From contig NC_092672.1 of the NCBI RefSeq assembly GCF_964355755.1, positions 14,812,501-14,876,500 of the forward strand: a DNA stretch of 64,000 nucleotides. Reading direction: 5' to 3'. Numbering within the stretch: the stretch's first letter is position 1; each line of letters starts with the position of its first letter. The notes beneath the pieces were generated by a model. It was not told the origin of the DNA. It saw only the letters and a list, made by a program, of their open reading frames with translations, and searched no databases. The position numbers and the translations under genes are program-made. Shown here in pieces: positions 11,185-23,235 of this stretch. This stretch comes from Antedon mediterranea (taxonomy: Eukaryota; Echinodermata; Crinoidea; Comatulida; Antedonidae).

Positions 11185-12770
11185 CTAGACATGTAACTCG
11201 TCACTTTGACGAGTTAGTTATCCGCTCGACAAACGCCACGTGCACGTCATACGTTAGAATATTGCACACAGAAAAATATTAAGGCATTATGACCTGAACT
11301 GAAGAATATGATATGTTGTTATTTCTGAATTATGTTATTTTGTTGTCATATACATAGTATACACAGTATAATCTGTATACATATCACAGTGTAAAATAGG
11401 TGAAATTACGGGACCCGTATTTTATTGTAATTTTTAACATCTTGACGGTTTCAAAATGAAATGCAAAAGTAGAAATTTCAGAATAAAATTATCTCAGCAA
11501 CAACATATTAACGTGTAGAAGAAATTTGAATACGTGAAATATTGATGCGCGCTCTTTTAAATGTAATGAAATATAACGCAAAAGATGAAAATATGACTTT
11601 TTGTATTTAACTGGCCATATGATGACGTCACAACATTCGATTGGCACAATTTTCTTATGATTTTGTATCTACAATACAATAGCTTCCTGAAAACGTTTGA
11701 ATCGTGATTATCACATTTTATTCTTACGAGCTATACCAGATTAAAATTTACTGTAAAGATGAAATTAATGACCAACGTAATTTAAATTTTTAGGCATGAT
11801 GACGTTAAAAAAATTAAAAAAATTTTAATTCATGCAAAACATAGTTGATAGACCTAGAATATATTAAAATCGGGGTGAAAATGAACAACGAATAAGTGGA
11901 GATGCGCTCTATTAAATGTGATGAGCTATGACGAAAGAGACAAAAATCCTATATTTTATATTCGCGTGGCCATACGATGACGTCACAATGTCCGGTTAGC
12001 CATATTAATGCATGATTCGATATCTACCACTCATCAACTTCCAGAATATGTAATTAAAAAAAAGTTCTCCATATAGTTTAGAATCTATGACTGTTTAAAA
12101 ATAGGCATAATTTTGACGAATTTTTGAACTTTTTCACCAGAAACGCGTGCAAATTATTTAATTCGACGTGCTCGTATGACGTAATTTTAAGTCGAAATTG
12201 TTTAAAAGTTGGTAACATTACTATAAAAGGCTGAAAAAACATAAATCACGCGAAAAAAATATGTTTTTAACGCTACGTGTGCACCGCGTGCGTAAAAAGT
12301 TTCGCGCGCGTGGGAATTTTTGACATGCTCAAAATGACATGAAACGCATAGAAAGTTGATTAGACGTTGATTTTTCGCACGTTAAAATTTTAAACGCGCG
12401 TGCGCGCGTAACTTTTTGTGAAACATGCTATTTTTAATCCATAGAAAGTTTGCGCTTGATATGACTTAAATTTTCACAAAGTTTCAAAACAAAATTATGT
12501 TTGGTTTTTAGTCTATGATCAATCATTGAAATTCATAAAATCGCACGTAAGTCACGTTGCGCAACTCTGACATCATTCAAAAATAGGAGGTGCACAAGTT
12601 CACGTAAATGCCGATATGTTGACAAAGTTACGATATGTTCTGTTTACACGTTTTAGAGAAACGCGACGCACAAAAATGACAGAAAGAAAGAAGTATAATA
12701 CAGAAAAAAAAAAATTTGATGAAACAGGACGATTACAAGGAGTTATCCGCTACTAAGCGGATAACTAATA
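11185..12770 (-). mobile_element. Helitron-like element with hairpin and CTAG end
   Basis: Read on the minus strand the element ends at 11185 with a hairpin (ACTCGTCA, three-base loop, TGACGAGT) followed a few bases later by CTAG, the layout of a Helitron 3' end. The other side carries AGTTATCCGCT/AGCGGATAACT as a second hairpin at about 12741-12766. A 13-bp sequence, TTAGTTATCCGCT, occurs near both ends in inverted orientation. No helicase or Rep protein is encoded. A second copy (21850-22653) and a third related end (32181) share the same hairpin and CTAG. A terminal-inverted-repeat transposon is the alternative reading. Confidence 0.55.
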
Positions 12771-12974
12771 AATTGTCATGATGCCTACAATGAGACACAG
12801 TTTATAGTTATACTAATCTTATCTAGATGTTTTGCTGTTATATAGCGTTATGGAGTTAATGACTTTCTATATATACCAGTTCGCGTGTAAAGAGATCTAA
12901 TACGGACTAATGGTGGGATCAATAAGGGATGAGACGGTTGTGCGAGTATTATATGCTTTAGGCCTACCATTAAG

Positions 12975-13225
12975 GATCGCAACTACACTGTTATTGAAAT
13001 CGTAAATAATTACAAGTATCTAGTATCACCATTGACAATGAATTAAATTGGGCTGAACAATGTGAAAATACTATACGGAAAGGAAATGTGCGACTGTTCT
13101 ATGAAACTTAATAAATTTAGAGTGGACAAGTCAATATTAAATTTGTTCTAGGCCTACTCATCAGTGGTTGAAAGTGTCATTGCTTTCTGCTCTCTTGTAT
13201 GGTATGGAAAATGTAGAGAAGCAGA
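12975..13225 (+). pseudogene. LINE ORF2 C-terminal fragment
   Basis: Plus-strand reading gives NYKYLV..TIDNELNWAEQ, then after a frameshift KLNKFRVDKSILNLF and VVESVIAFCSLVWYGK. These are the blocks that follow the reverse transcriptase in many LINE families (YKYLG, L.W, the FY.S..ES motif and W). Stops and at least one frameshift show it is dead. Confidence 0.65.
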
Positions 13226-13439
13226 TAAGTAAGTAAAGTAATGTTTAAAGTATTGCTTTTAAAAGTTTGTGTCCCTGTAGTATGCATGTCTGTTTTTAAT
13301 ATATTGATTGTTTTAAATAATATAAATATTGTATAATAGTAATAATTTATTAATATACATTTTAAAATTTTGAAAATGTAAGCCTACACATATTATTTCC
13401 ATTTTAATTGGTAAAATAAAATGTAATCTTGAATCTTAA

Positions 13440-14010
13440 TCAAATATAAGTCCTATACCTCCATGGACGATCTATATTAATTTTAAAATTTAGCATATTT
13501 TCACGATTTTGTTCACTTATACGTAGTCTGTCACTTTTGACGTGCTCGTATAACGAAATTTCTAGTTGAAAAGTGAATAAAATATGATGAAATTACTAAA
13601 GAAAAGTTGTAAGAAATCGGGCAAAAGAAAGCGTATTAATGCTTAACGCGCACTCGATCATGGCAATTTTTTTAATGCTTAAAATTGCCTGAAACGTACT
13701 CAAATTTCATCGAAAATAAATTTTGAACATTTTAAGCGCGTACGCATGCGTTATATGCGGTACGCACGTAATTATATTGCCATAATATGATGAAATATGA
13801 CCTGAAATTTATGAGTACCAAATTAGGTTTTATTTTGATTCATGCTTTTGAAGATATTGATTACAAATGTGATTTCGTAACATCGCGCGTAGACCGCGTA
13901 ATATTTGATTGCGCACCGTTAATAATAACATGATTCCTGGCTATAAAATAAGAAATACACTCTGACGTAGCTAGATGAAATTGATCTCAAGATAATTGAC
14001 GGACAAAATA
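13440..14010. repeat. Copy of the Helitron-like repeat family (partial)
   Basis: Shares internal blocks with 11185-12770 (GACGTGCTCGTATRACG) and, in reverse orientation, with 31160-31290 in the TRAIP intron (AAATTTCAGGTCATA, CGCATATAACGCATGCGTACG). No hairpin-CTAG end is visible here. Confidence 0.5.
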
Positions 14011-14160
14011 ATGCTAAGGAAAGAATAAATAAAGGTTTGTAACAGAATGATAATGCATATAACATAATAATAAGTTTGCTAGTCACTCAAACTTCAACCA
14101 CTTTCACCAGCAGCACTGAACCAGCAACAGCATTCCATACGGTTCTTTCATCATTCGGTA

Positions 14161-15166
14161 CTTGCGTATAGCAACAAGAAGTGATTACACAAGTGCGGTA
14201 CGATTCTAGGCCTATCTCCGCTGTTGAAGAATAGCGGCGTTTTGTGTGGATTGTCGAAATAATCGGCCTTTAGTTTATGGTGTTTTTAATATAATTTATT
14301 ACTAAAGAATTACGTGTTAAAATTATAGTTTCTATTAATACTATTAGGCCTAATTATTAGTCTCTAAACCCATGTCTATTCTAGTAGTAGCTGTGTGGAT
14401 GTGTGTGTGTGTTAGGTATGACCAAAGATAGTTACACTATCTTTGGTATGACACAATCCGAGTAATAAGTCAGCAAAATTAAACAATAAACATTACACAA
14501 AAATACATTTTTTATTCTCGTGGGTCAAATCTTCCCATCTCATGTGTTCATATACGCGCATTTTTAAAGTTCCTTTGAGTACATTGCATATTGTTTGATA
14601 ATTGATAGCAGAATTAAAAAAATACAGTACACAAATTATACACATTCTTTATTCTTGTGGGTCTAAGCTTTCTTTGGGCTATGTCCAAGAACGCTTGGGT
14701 GCACACGGAACAACAACTGCGATACGATTCTTTCTACAATAATAGGCCTAGGATTCTAGGTCAATTCACGTGATTGCCTTCGCGCACTCTTCTTCACACA
14801 CTCTTCTTCACACACACGTCCACTATGCAAAATGTGTCGAGGCTAATCGACAGCTAGGCAAAACATTAAACTAAGTAGTAATTGGACATAGCCCAAAGAC
14901 ACAAGTCACACACACCCACACAGCTACTACTAGAATATACAGGGGTTTAGAGACTAGTAATTAGGCCTAATAGTATCAATAGAAACTATAATTTTAACAC
15001 GTAATTCTTTAGTAATAAACTATATTAAAAACACCATAAACTAAAGGCTGATTATTTCGACAATCCACACAAAACTCCGCTATTCTATTATGAAATCAGC
15101 GGGGATAGGCCTAGAATCGTACCGCACTTGTGTAATCACTTCTTGTTGCTATACGCTTGGGTGCAC
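14161..15166. repeat. Long inverted repeat, about 270-bp arms with about 460-bp spacer
   Basis: The left arm (about 14161-14425) and right arm (about 14890-15166) are reverse complements with few differences. They share, for example, GTATAGCAACAAGAAGTG at the outer ends and AGTAGTAGCTGTGTGG near the inner ends. The spacer contains a second small pairing (TTTGGGCTATGTCCAA near 14674 against its complement near 14881) and a CGCTTGGGTGCACACGG motif that is repeated at 15156. The structure resembles a foldback element. No coding sequence is seen. Confidence 0.8.
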
Positions 15167-15740
15167 ACGGAACAAGAAAATTTAACTGATGAATTATTCA
15201 TGTTTATTTTGTGACGTTTCATGATGGGGTCCCCAACTTATGTACGAAAAAAAAAATCGCGGGCGGGCCAGACGTAATCTGATTATATATTGAATAAAGT
15301 CAAGCAAAGCGCTGGAGTGAATGAATACGAAAAGATTCAGTTAATTTACATTTAATTTATTCTTTTGACAGCATTTTACAAATATTGTAAAGGTTTTCTT
15401 AAAATTGCCTAGGAAAAAAGATCTGAGTTTTAAAAGAGCTAATTGGCATTGTTGCTTATATAACTTTCTATAATTTACGAAAAGTTAGTGTGTTATTTCT
15501 ATTTTAGACGTTAATAAAGGCACAAATGGCGCGCCATAAAAAGACAAAAAAAAAAGACGTAGATTTGACCCGATTGTGATGCATGATGGGTGGATGGATG
15601 ATGGCGGTGTGTCGTTAATGTCAATTTTGGCGGTTAATTAAAAATCGGTTTTCTTGATTCATTCAGAGAAAACCAATACAGGTAGGTCTAGGCTTAGTGT
15701 GTTCAAAGAAACCAATTAACTTATTTATAAAAGAACATCA
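15167..15740. other. No feature supported
   Basis: AT-rich DNA with a poly-A run near 15247 and a GGCGCGCC motif near 15528. No open frame of interest. Confidence 0.4.
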
Positions 15741-15744
15741 TATA

Positions 15745-15862
15745 AGGGCCTACCTAGGCTCTTGTTGTAGCCAGGCTAGGCCTAGCTAGCCTCTAGCAGG
15801 CCCTCTACTAGCCTAGCTAGTACTAGTAGTAGGCCTAGCCTAGGCTAGGCTAGCCGGGTGGG
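15745..15862. repeat. TAGGCCTAG-rich low-complexity tract
   Basis: Irregular GCCTAGC/CTAGGC runs, immediately outside the CGTACCC-array region. A similar tract lies outside the other end (24262-24500). Confidence 0.7.
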
Positions 15863-15903
15863 GAGCTGGTCAACCGAGTAGTGGGTCAACCCGTACCAAA
15901 ACC

Positions 15904-16658
15904 GGCGCTACTGCAGTTTCGCACCACACCGTTATATCTTCGATTTCTCACCTAAATTTGTCTTTTTCACACTCACAACATAATATTATATAACATGTGT
16001 ATACGATTCGACCACTTACGAAGTATTTTTTTTTAAATAACAATACTTTTCAAAACATTTTAAACAATACTGAACTCGATGTCAACACTGCGAAATGTTC
16101 GCCATCTTATATTTATCACTTAATTGCCAGAATGTATGCTTCATTTTCCCCCAAAAATGTAGAAACTATAGAGGCCAGTGTTATAAAATCCGATTACACA
16201 TAATAATATAGGCCTATTTAGTTTTGAAAGGCAAGAAATATTTTCAGCTGGCGAAATAGAGGTTTAATTAACATTTCATTATTAATAATATTAGTATTAT
16301 TATTCATATTAATAGGTCCTATCAATGTTTTATATACAGACTCATATCGTCGCCGTTTTGATATGTACAGTGAGCTAGCTGGTTCTTTATAAAAACCACT
16401 CTTACTTACTCTTAAAACATACATTGATTTCTGGCAATTTTCTGATTCTAAAATGGCCACAGTTCGATCGAGGTATTCGCGGAAATGGAGCTGTTTTGAA
16501 AGGCATTTTTTATTGTGATAAAGGTAATATAACGGTGGCTAAATTAAATCATGGAAACATGTTACATAATGGCCCAAAATTGTATGATGTGGGTGTGAGA
16601 AAAATATTAAGCGAGAAATCGAAGATTTAACAGTGTGGTGCGAAACTGCAGTAGCGCC
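15904..16658. mobile_element. 755-bp TIR element with 8-bp target duplication
   Basis: The ends are inverted repeats of about 46 bp that begin GGCGCTACTGCAGTTTCGCA, with two or three differences. An exact 8-bp direct repeat, CCAAAACC, flanks the element (15896-15903 and 16659-16666). The 8-bp duplication points to a hAT-, Merlin- or P-like mechanism. The interior has small open frames on both strands but no transposase that I recognise, so it is a non-autonomous copy. It is inserted in the CGTACCC array. Confidence 0.8.
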
Positions 16659-16666
16659 CCAAAACC

Positions 16667-16745
16667 AACCCGTACACATGCCAACTCGTACCCAACTTGG
16701 CTAACCCATACCCAAATAATTGGTCAACTCGTACCCACTTTGGCT
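16667..16745. repeat. CGTACCC array, first block
   Basis: Degenerate tandem units of the form CAACTCGTACCCAACTTGG, which begin at about 15880 and resume here after the 755-bp insertion. The same unit forms the array at 21479-21657 in the same orientation, and the array at 24155-24256 in the opposite orientation. Confidence 0.7.
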
Positions 16746-17116
16746 GGGTTAGATCCATCTCGGCTGCCGACAATCTCGGCCGCCGGATTAAAAATAAAAA
16801 GCCGAATTGTATGGCACGCCACCGATGCTTGTATTGTGAGTAATTAAAATTTAATGCAGCGCATACACACGTTTTCTACATGTATACTGATTAATAAATT
16901 CATTAATTAACTTTTAATTATTGTTTTAATAAATGCTTTTTTTCTAAATTTTTCAGATTAATAAATTAGTAGAGTAGTGATATAAATCAATATCAATATA
17001 TTTTACTATTCGATTTATTTTATATCTAAAGCTGGCTAACTTTAAAAAAATATTATTTGTGATACCCCTAAAGGTGTCAGATGAAATCGGTCGCGATAAA
17101 ATCAACATCCGGTATT

Positions 17117-19104
17117 CAGGGATGTAATTGTGCAGGGCGGAGCCGGGCGGGGCCGCCCTGCCTAAAAGCCTCCCGCCCAGTCTAAAGCTAATTTTAAGGC
17201 CTTCCGCCCAGCGTCAGACGTACCTGTCCGCCCACCCTAAATTCCTTTTTTTTTCGCGAAATATCGGGCATATTCTAGCTAACACAAGCTCACATCGCAC
17301 AATGCAGCTAGCCTAGCACAAAACACACAGCTTTGAAAATCAACCAAGCAGAACTGTCATGTACTTAATGCTGATTGGACGGTACGCTCAAGTTCCACTT
17401 GAGTGAACATCACAACCTAGCAGCATGCAGCTTGCTAGCTTTGCATGCTGTGCGCGATTTTCTTATCTCCTCTGTATGAATGAATCATGGAGAATATTTA
17501 AAAAAAACGGCGAATTAAACTGTAGGCTAATCAACCGTTCCACGCCGACTGCTTTGTGGAGTAACTTCCCGACTACGTGTATTTATTAAAAAAACATTGA
17601 ATTGAAACATACTATATATCTTGTACTGTTATTATTTTTTATTTTGTGAATTACCGTATATTTAGGTGTATAAGTCGCACTTTTGACACGCAAATTTGAC
17701 CTCTAAATTAAGGGTGCGTCTTCTACACCGAACATAAATGCCTCACCACACAGATTGTACATAGGCCTAAGGCTAGGCCTAGCCGCTATCGTCACCTCGT
17801 TTGCTAGGCCTGAGTAGGCTAGGCCTAGCTAAAGTAACTAACTGACGTAACGGCAACCTGCTTCTGCCTAGTTTTCAAGGCATTTTAGCATGATGTTATA
17901 CTAAAAATATGATGAAAGATTTGTTCATTATGGCGATTAAATTTCATTTGTAAACGTTTACGTCGTACGATTGGAATAGTATTTATTTATACAGTAGTTA
18001 TACGCACGATCGCCGTACCCCCAGCGCAAGCCCTTGGCGGCCACATGGTGTACGGTATTCGACTAGTATATTCTCCAGGTGATTATAGCATAGACCTAGC
18101 GTACACACTTCTCGGATACATAGATACTAATCGAATACGATTGTCCGTGAAAACGTCTGCCCTCTCGAAATGATCGAGCGAGGCTAGCCCACATATACGT
18201 GTTACACACATGGTCATGCACTCGATGTTGAGGCTAGGCGCGGCCGAGCCTAGGTAAGAAAAAACCTAAATAAAGGACGCCGTTGCAGATATAACAAAAT
18301 ATATTATTACAATAATATTGATTACAATTTAAAAAAACATTGTTTTGATGAAATATAAGGTGCGTCTTATACACCGACGATATAAAAAATACCGATATTT
18401 TACTCTCAGAATAGGGGGTGCGTCTTATACACAGGTGCGACTTATACACCGAAATATACGGTACATCATTAGCGCGAGTATACTGTAGTATGGCTCGGAT
18501 GATAGCCTAGATCATTCATCGCCCAGGCCGCAGACCTGGCGAAATGTACGTTCGTTCATGTAAGTACATCGTGATGTTTTTCTACGTGGTTGTTGTGCGG
18601 CATGAATATCAATAAGAGGTTTTTATCTTGAAAAAATATTCTCGGCTAAATCGAACAAATTTATTTAATTCATGCAAGCTAGCTAGGCCTAGGCGTTCTT
18701 CAGGGACAAGGTAACCACAAAGGCAGTTATGTTTAGGTCCAAATGGTAGGCCTACACTTACACTGCCAGTGTCAAAGCATGGAGGTATAAACCGGGAGGT
18801 ACGTATAATTACGTCCATGGTAAAAGTAATGTTTTGCTTTATTAAAATCATTCACCTGAACAATGATAATATTATTAATAAAAAAAAATGTAAAAAATTA
18901 CACATATAAACCATCATTAAAATGAGTCTTATAAAGGTCAATATAGCAAATTTTTTCAGGGGCCTTCGGCCGCTGAACCCCGACCGGGGGCCCTTGGCGG
19001 CCCCCTGGCCCCCAGCCTAAGTTCCTCGCTTCGCTCGCAAGCTTAGTAAAAACCACCCTCACAATTTTTTTTTCCACCCTCAACAATTCTTAGCTACAAC
19101 CCTG
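17117..19104. mobile_element. hAT-like element, ends CAGGGATGTA / TACAACCCTG
   Basis: Short terminal inverted repeats (CAGGGATGTAATTG at the left, CAGGGTTGTAGCTAAG read from the right), flanked by a GGTATT direct repeat (17111-17116 and 19105-19110). The subterminal regions are GC-rich and contain CCGCCC and GGGGGCCCTTGGCGG motifs, as is common in hAT ends. The duplication is 6 bp and not the usual 8, so the superfamily call is tentative. An 808-bp element is inserted inside. Confidence 0.6.
17654..18461. mobile_element. 808-bp TIR element nested in the hAT-like element
   Basis: Inverted ends CCGTATATTTAGGTGTATAA (left) and CCGTATATTTCGGTGTATAA (read from the right) continue with AGTCGCAC, and TA flanks each side. 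Further copies of the phrase GTGCGTCTTATACACC lie inside the right end. Termini of this type, which read like ACCGTATTTTTCGGACTATAAG, are widespread in animal DNA transposons. I do not assign a superfamily. No transposase is seen. Confidence 0.65.
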
Positions 19105-20950
19105 GGTATTTTGTATGGAGCGCCTCTAGATAAGCTTTTTATCATATTAGTTACGTTTGATATCGGTCGCGTTTTATTTTGGTCACACTAATTTGTATAT
19201 GGCGCATTAGATACATTTTTAATGAAAACACTCATTATGTTTTCAGTTAACTTTGAATATTAGAATTTCTAATAATAGGCCTACTATTTGACATTATTTT
19301 TAACCTCGATCGTTATTTTTTAAGTACAGTAAATATAAATATTATCTCATTATTTATAAATAATTTGTGTTTTCATTTTATCTTACAGGTTTTAATGAAG
19401 TGTAATGTGTTCTTTTAGAAAATCGTTTTAAAAATGTTTTGTTTTATTGAATATTGTGCAAGTTTTTGATTGGCATGCCACTGTTTAAAGTTTTGAAAAT
19501 AATAAATAATAATGTAATAGTTAAACAAGTAGACGCGCCTATTGCGTATTTTTTAATCACAGTTAATTACGAAACTCGTTCTATACCAGCTTAGGGGTAG
19601 CTTAGGAGGTTTATGCAATAAAGGAAGATGATGCATGGATGATGATTTTTGCATTCGATATCTGCCACTTTGAAGTGAGCATGGTTTTGGGATAATAATA
19701 AAACATACAGATACTATGCCGTTATAAATCAATCTACTGGCCCTACAGTAGGACTATGATGTACAATTAATGATAGATGTGAGAATACTGTATGGATAAT
19801 AAGGTGGAAACGATTCTCAAAGAGGTAATCTGTACTGATATTTAAACATTTAGATTTACGAACGGCGTATGAATGTGAGACACTAAGTTGCACTTACTTA
19901 ATTATTTACATTAAATGATTATTATAAATGAAGAAATAAAAGATTTTTCAAATTAAAATCTATAGTATCGCCGACGTATATACGTAAATTATATATAAAT
20001 CCTACTGTCAAATTATAGAAACAGTGCTCATATTTGGAACATGATCTCATAATCGCGTCGAGCATAGCTCATTGGATCGTTTCACAAAAACACATGCAAG
20101 AGGCCTCCTAGACGTTTCAAACGTATGGTTATTAGTAATAGACGTCATCTTTACCTGGCCATGGACAACGATCGTACGTGTTTTTTCCATGATTTGACAC
20201 ACTAACAAGTGCGTTTTTTTTTTAAAAGGGGAAACCCCGTCAGCAAAATAACGTATTGTTTCGGGAAACAGCTGCACGATCATAGAAGGCGCATCTCCAA
20301 TATGGCTTATTCGGGGGTTTATTTCAGTAACTCGCATATAATGATCATTTTACTAAAAACTATTTTAAACATTAGAAATAAAATATACACGCGATGTGCC
20401 TCAACAATAATCATTATAAACTTAATATTAATTATCCTACATTACGGATATAAACAAAATAGAAATAAAAATAAGGTGATCGAATAGTACAGTTATGTTG
20501 TTAACGACACGGATATGATATAATCTGCCACAGTATGCATAAGTATAAAAATGGATACGCTGGCTTTACGGGCTATATTGTAAAAATTATTGTTTGTAAA
20601 AATTATTGTTTTAAAATAAATTGTTCTCTTTTACGTAATTGTTTGCATAATAAAAGACACAGACGTATATTCTCTATATAATATATTAAGTAATACAGTA
20701 CATATAAATAGAGGTAAATTATTATATGCCAAATATAATATTATGCCTAATATAATATTTAAACGTGTTTAGAAATGGCCATTTTGAAAAGACAGTCCTT
20801 CTCCGAGACCTGTGAAATACAAAAAAAAAAAAATTAGTTTAATGATTGATAATAAATATTTATTAACCAAATAAAAAATATCCACATAAATAATCTAGTT
20901 CCTAAAAAATATCAATTAAATCTATATAAACGAAAAATGTATATCCTGCT
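19105..20950. other. Interior of the 4.7-kb element, no gene recognised
   Basis: Mostly AT-rich. One block near 20180-20250 (complement of TTTTTGCTGACGGGG followed by AAACGC-type sequence) is an inverted copy of the 190-bp tandem unit found at 22740-23235. Confidence 0.4.
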
Positions 20951-20954
20951 CTAG

Positions 20955-21300
20955 GTCGTTTACATACTATCAAATCTTTATACAGTATTGCATAAAATAA
21001 TTTACGTACGGTATTGCCGAGTCTTAATATCTCATTTACATACTATCAAATCTTTATACAGTATTGCATTAAATAATTTACGTACGGTATTGCCAAATCT
21101 TAATATCTCATTTACATACTATCGAATCTTTATGCAGTATTGCATTAATAATTTACGTACGGTATTGCCGAATCTTAATATCTCATTTACATACTATCGA
21201 ATCTTTTTACAAACAGTATTGCATTAATAATTTACGTATGGTATTGCCGAATCTTTATATCTCATTTACATACTATCGAATCTTTCTACAGTATTGCATC
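20955..21300. repeat. 76-bp tandem repeat, about 4.5 copies
   Basis: Units begin TTTACATACTATC at 20960, 21036, 21112, 21187 and 21266, a spacing of 75-79 bp. Each contains CAGTATTGCAT and ACGTACGGTATTGCC. Copies differ by a few bases. Confidence 0.9.
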
Positions 21301-21478
21301 TAAGATTACAAAACATTGAACTAGCGGCCGCTTTGGTTTGCGGCCGCTTCGACTGTAATTCCACGTCGTCACTATTACACTATCATAACAGGCACTTTTG
21401 GCGCTCCATACAATATCGCGTTCTGTAACCGGCGGCCGAGGTTGGTCAGCGGCCGAGATGGACCTAAGCCCTTTGGCT

Positions 21479-21657
21479 AACCTGTACCCAAACCAACCCA
21501 TACCCATGCCAACTCGTACCTAAATATTTGGCTTACTCGTACCCAAGTATTTGGCTTACTCGTACCCATGTATTTGGCTTACTCGTAGCCATTATTTGGG
21601 TTACCCGTACCCATTTTTGGCTTACTCGTACCCATTATTTGGCCTACTCGTACCCAA
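21479..21657. repeat. CGTACCCA array, about 24-bp unit
   Basis: Six or seven tandem copies of a unit close to CGTACCCAAGTATTTGGCTTACT, directly outside the right end of the 4.7-kb element. Confidence 0.85.
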
Positions 21658-21849
21658 GTTGAATAATTACTTGTTGTAATGATTTGATCGGCGCAAAACT
21701 AGTGGTATGCTTTTGCCGTATGAATATTTTTATATTTAAATAGTTTTTTTATTTTACAGGTCTCGGTGAAATGTGTGCTAATAAAAATGACCATTGATTT
21801 GATTGTAAACTTTGTTTAATTGGGCATATATTTGTTAACATTTATTTAA

Positions 21850-22653
21850 ATGTAGTATGGCCACCCGAATATAAAATTTAGGATTTTTGTATCTTTCGTC
21901 ATAGCTCATCACATTTAATAGAGCGCATCTCCACTTATCCGTTTTCCATTTTCACCCCGATTTTGATATTTTTTAAGTCAATGAACTATCTTTCGCATTA
22001 GTTAAAAATATTTAAATTTTTTTAATGTCATCATGTCTAAAAATGTAAATAACGTGGGTCACTTATTTTCATCTTTACAGTAAATTTCAATCTGTTATAG
22101 CTCGTCAGAATAAATCGTGATAATCATGATTAAAACATTTTCTGGAAGCTATTGGATTGTAGATACGAATTCATGTAAACATTTTGCCAATCGGATGTTG
22201 TGACGTCGTCATATGGCCAGTTGAATAAAAAAAGTTGTATTTTCATATTTTGCGTAATAGTTCATCACATTTAAAAGGGCGCGCATCTATATTTTACGTA
22301 TTCAAATTTCTTCTACACGTTAATATGTGGTTGCTGAGATAATTTCATTCCGAAATTCCTATCTTAGTCTTTCATTTTGATACCGTTGCCATGTTAGAAA
22401 TAGGAATAAACTGGGGGGTCCCGTAATTTCACCTATTCTACACTGTATGTAACATGTATACAGATTATACCATTTGCGCTGTATATACTATATGACACAA
22501 AATTGACAGAATTCAGCACTAACAGCATATGATATTCTTCAGTTCAGGTCATAATGCCATAATCTTTTCCCGTGTGCAAAATTCCAACGTATGACGTGCG
22601 CGTGGCGTTTGTAGTGGATAACTAACTCGTCAAAGTGACGAGTTCAAATCTAG
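21850..22653 (+). mobile_element. Truncated copy of the Helitron-like family
   Basis: Reverse-complement homologue of 11185-11980, with shared blocks such as GGTGAAATTACGGGACC, GAACTGAAGAATATSATATG and ATTAAATGTGATGAGCTA. The right end shows the hairpin ACTCGTCA/TGACGAGT, six bases, then CTAG at 22650-22653. The left side is truncated. Confidence 0.6.
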
Positions 22654-22739
22654 TTATTATTTCTATTGTATTGGTATATTTAAAATTGGTTGAGTAAACA
22701 ACGCCCTGTTTTAAGCAAAAAGCCTGCAGGGCTATTGGG

Positions 22740-23235
22740 TGGAATTTCTCGTAGATTTTGTGTTACGTGTTTTTGCTGACCGGGATTAACCTTTCATTAT
22801 AAAAAACACGCATTTATAGGGCGTCAAAGTGTCGACTCTGTAATGACGTATGATCGTTTTCCATATATTTTTGTATTAATAATTCAGTGAAATGATCATA
22901 TACAGTACGTACTATAAGGCAATTAAACATTTTGGCAAATTTTCTTCTATAACAGCTATGTGTTTTTGCTGACTGGGGATTCCTCTTTTATATAAAAAAA
23001 ACGCATTTGTACGAGTCCATTTGTAGTGTCTCAAAAAATAGACAACGCAATGTGGCGTATGATCTTAAATTCTTCAATAAAATTATCTGTTTGTTTACGG
23101 TAATTAAACATTTTTGGTAGATGTTTCCTCAATAACTTACAGCTACGTGTTTTTGCTGACGAGGTATTCCCTTTAAAAAAAAAATACATTCTATAATGTG
23201 TCAAATAAGACAAATAAATGAACTACGATCGTTTT
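22740..23235. repeat. About 190-bp degenerate tandem repeat, three copies
   Basis: The phrase GTGTTTTTGCTGAC recurs near 22768, 22961 and 23148, each followed by a short GGGATTC-type and poly-T/A segment, an AACGCATT motif and a block like GACGTATGATCGTTTTCCAT. Confidence 0.7.

Larger units (their letters stand above)
16746..21470. mobile_element. 4.7-kb TIR element with 8-bp target duplication, host of nested insertions
   Basis: The left end begins GGGTTAGATCCATCTCGGC and the right end, read inward on the minus strand, begins GGGCTTAGGTCCATCTCGGC. Imperfect identity continues for about 75 bp and includes CTCGGCCGCCGG and ATTGTATGG. An exact 8-bp direct repeat, CTTTGGCT, flanks it (16738-16745 and 21471-21478), inside the CGTACCC array. 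The interior contains a hAT-like element (17117-19104), a 76-bp tandem array (20955-21300) and no recognisable transposase. Superfamily is unsettled; the 8-bp duplication fits hAT- or Merlin-type elements. Confidence 0.75.

Noticed and set aside
15745-15862. Telomere-like repeat
   Set aside because: The GCCTAG runs are irregular and palindromic, not TTAGGG, and similar tracts occur inside the region.
16218-16630. Opposed open frames on both strands inside the 755-bp TIR element
   Set aside because: They overlap almost fully on opposite strands and carry no transposase motif that I recognise.
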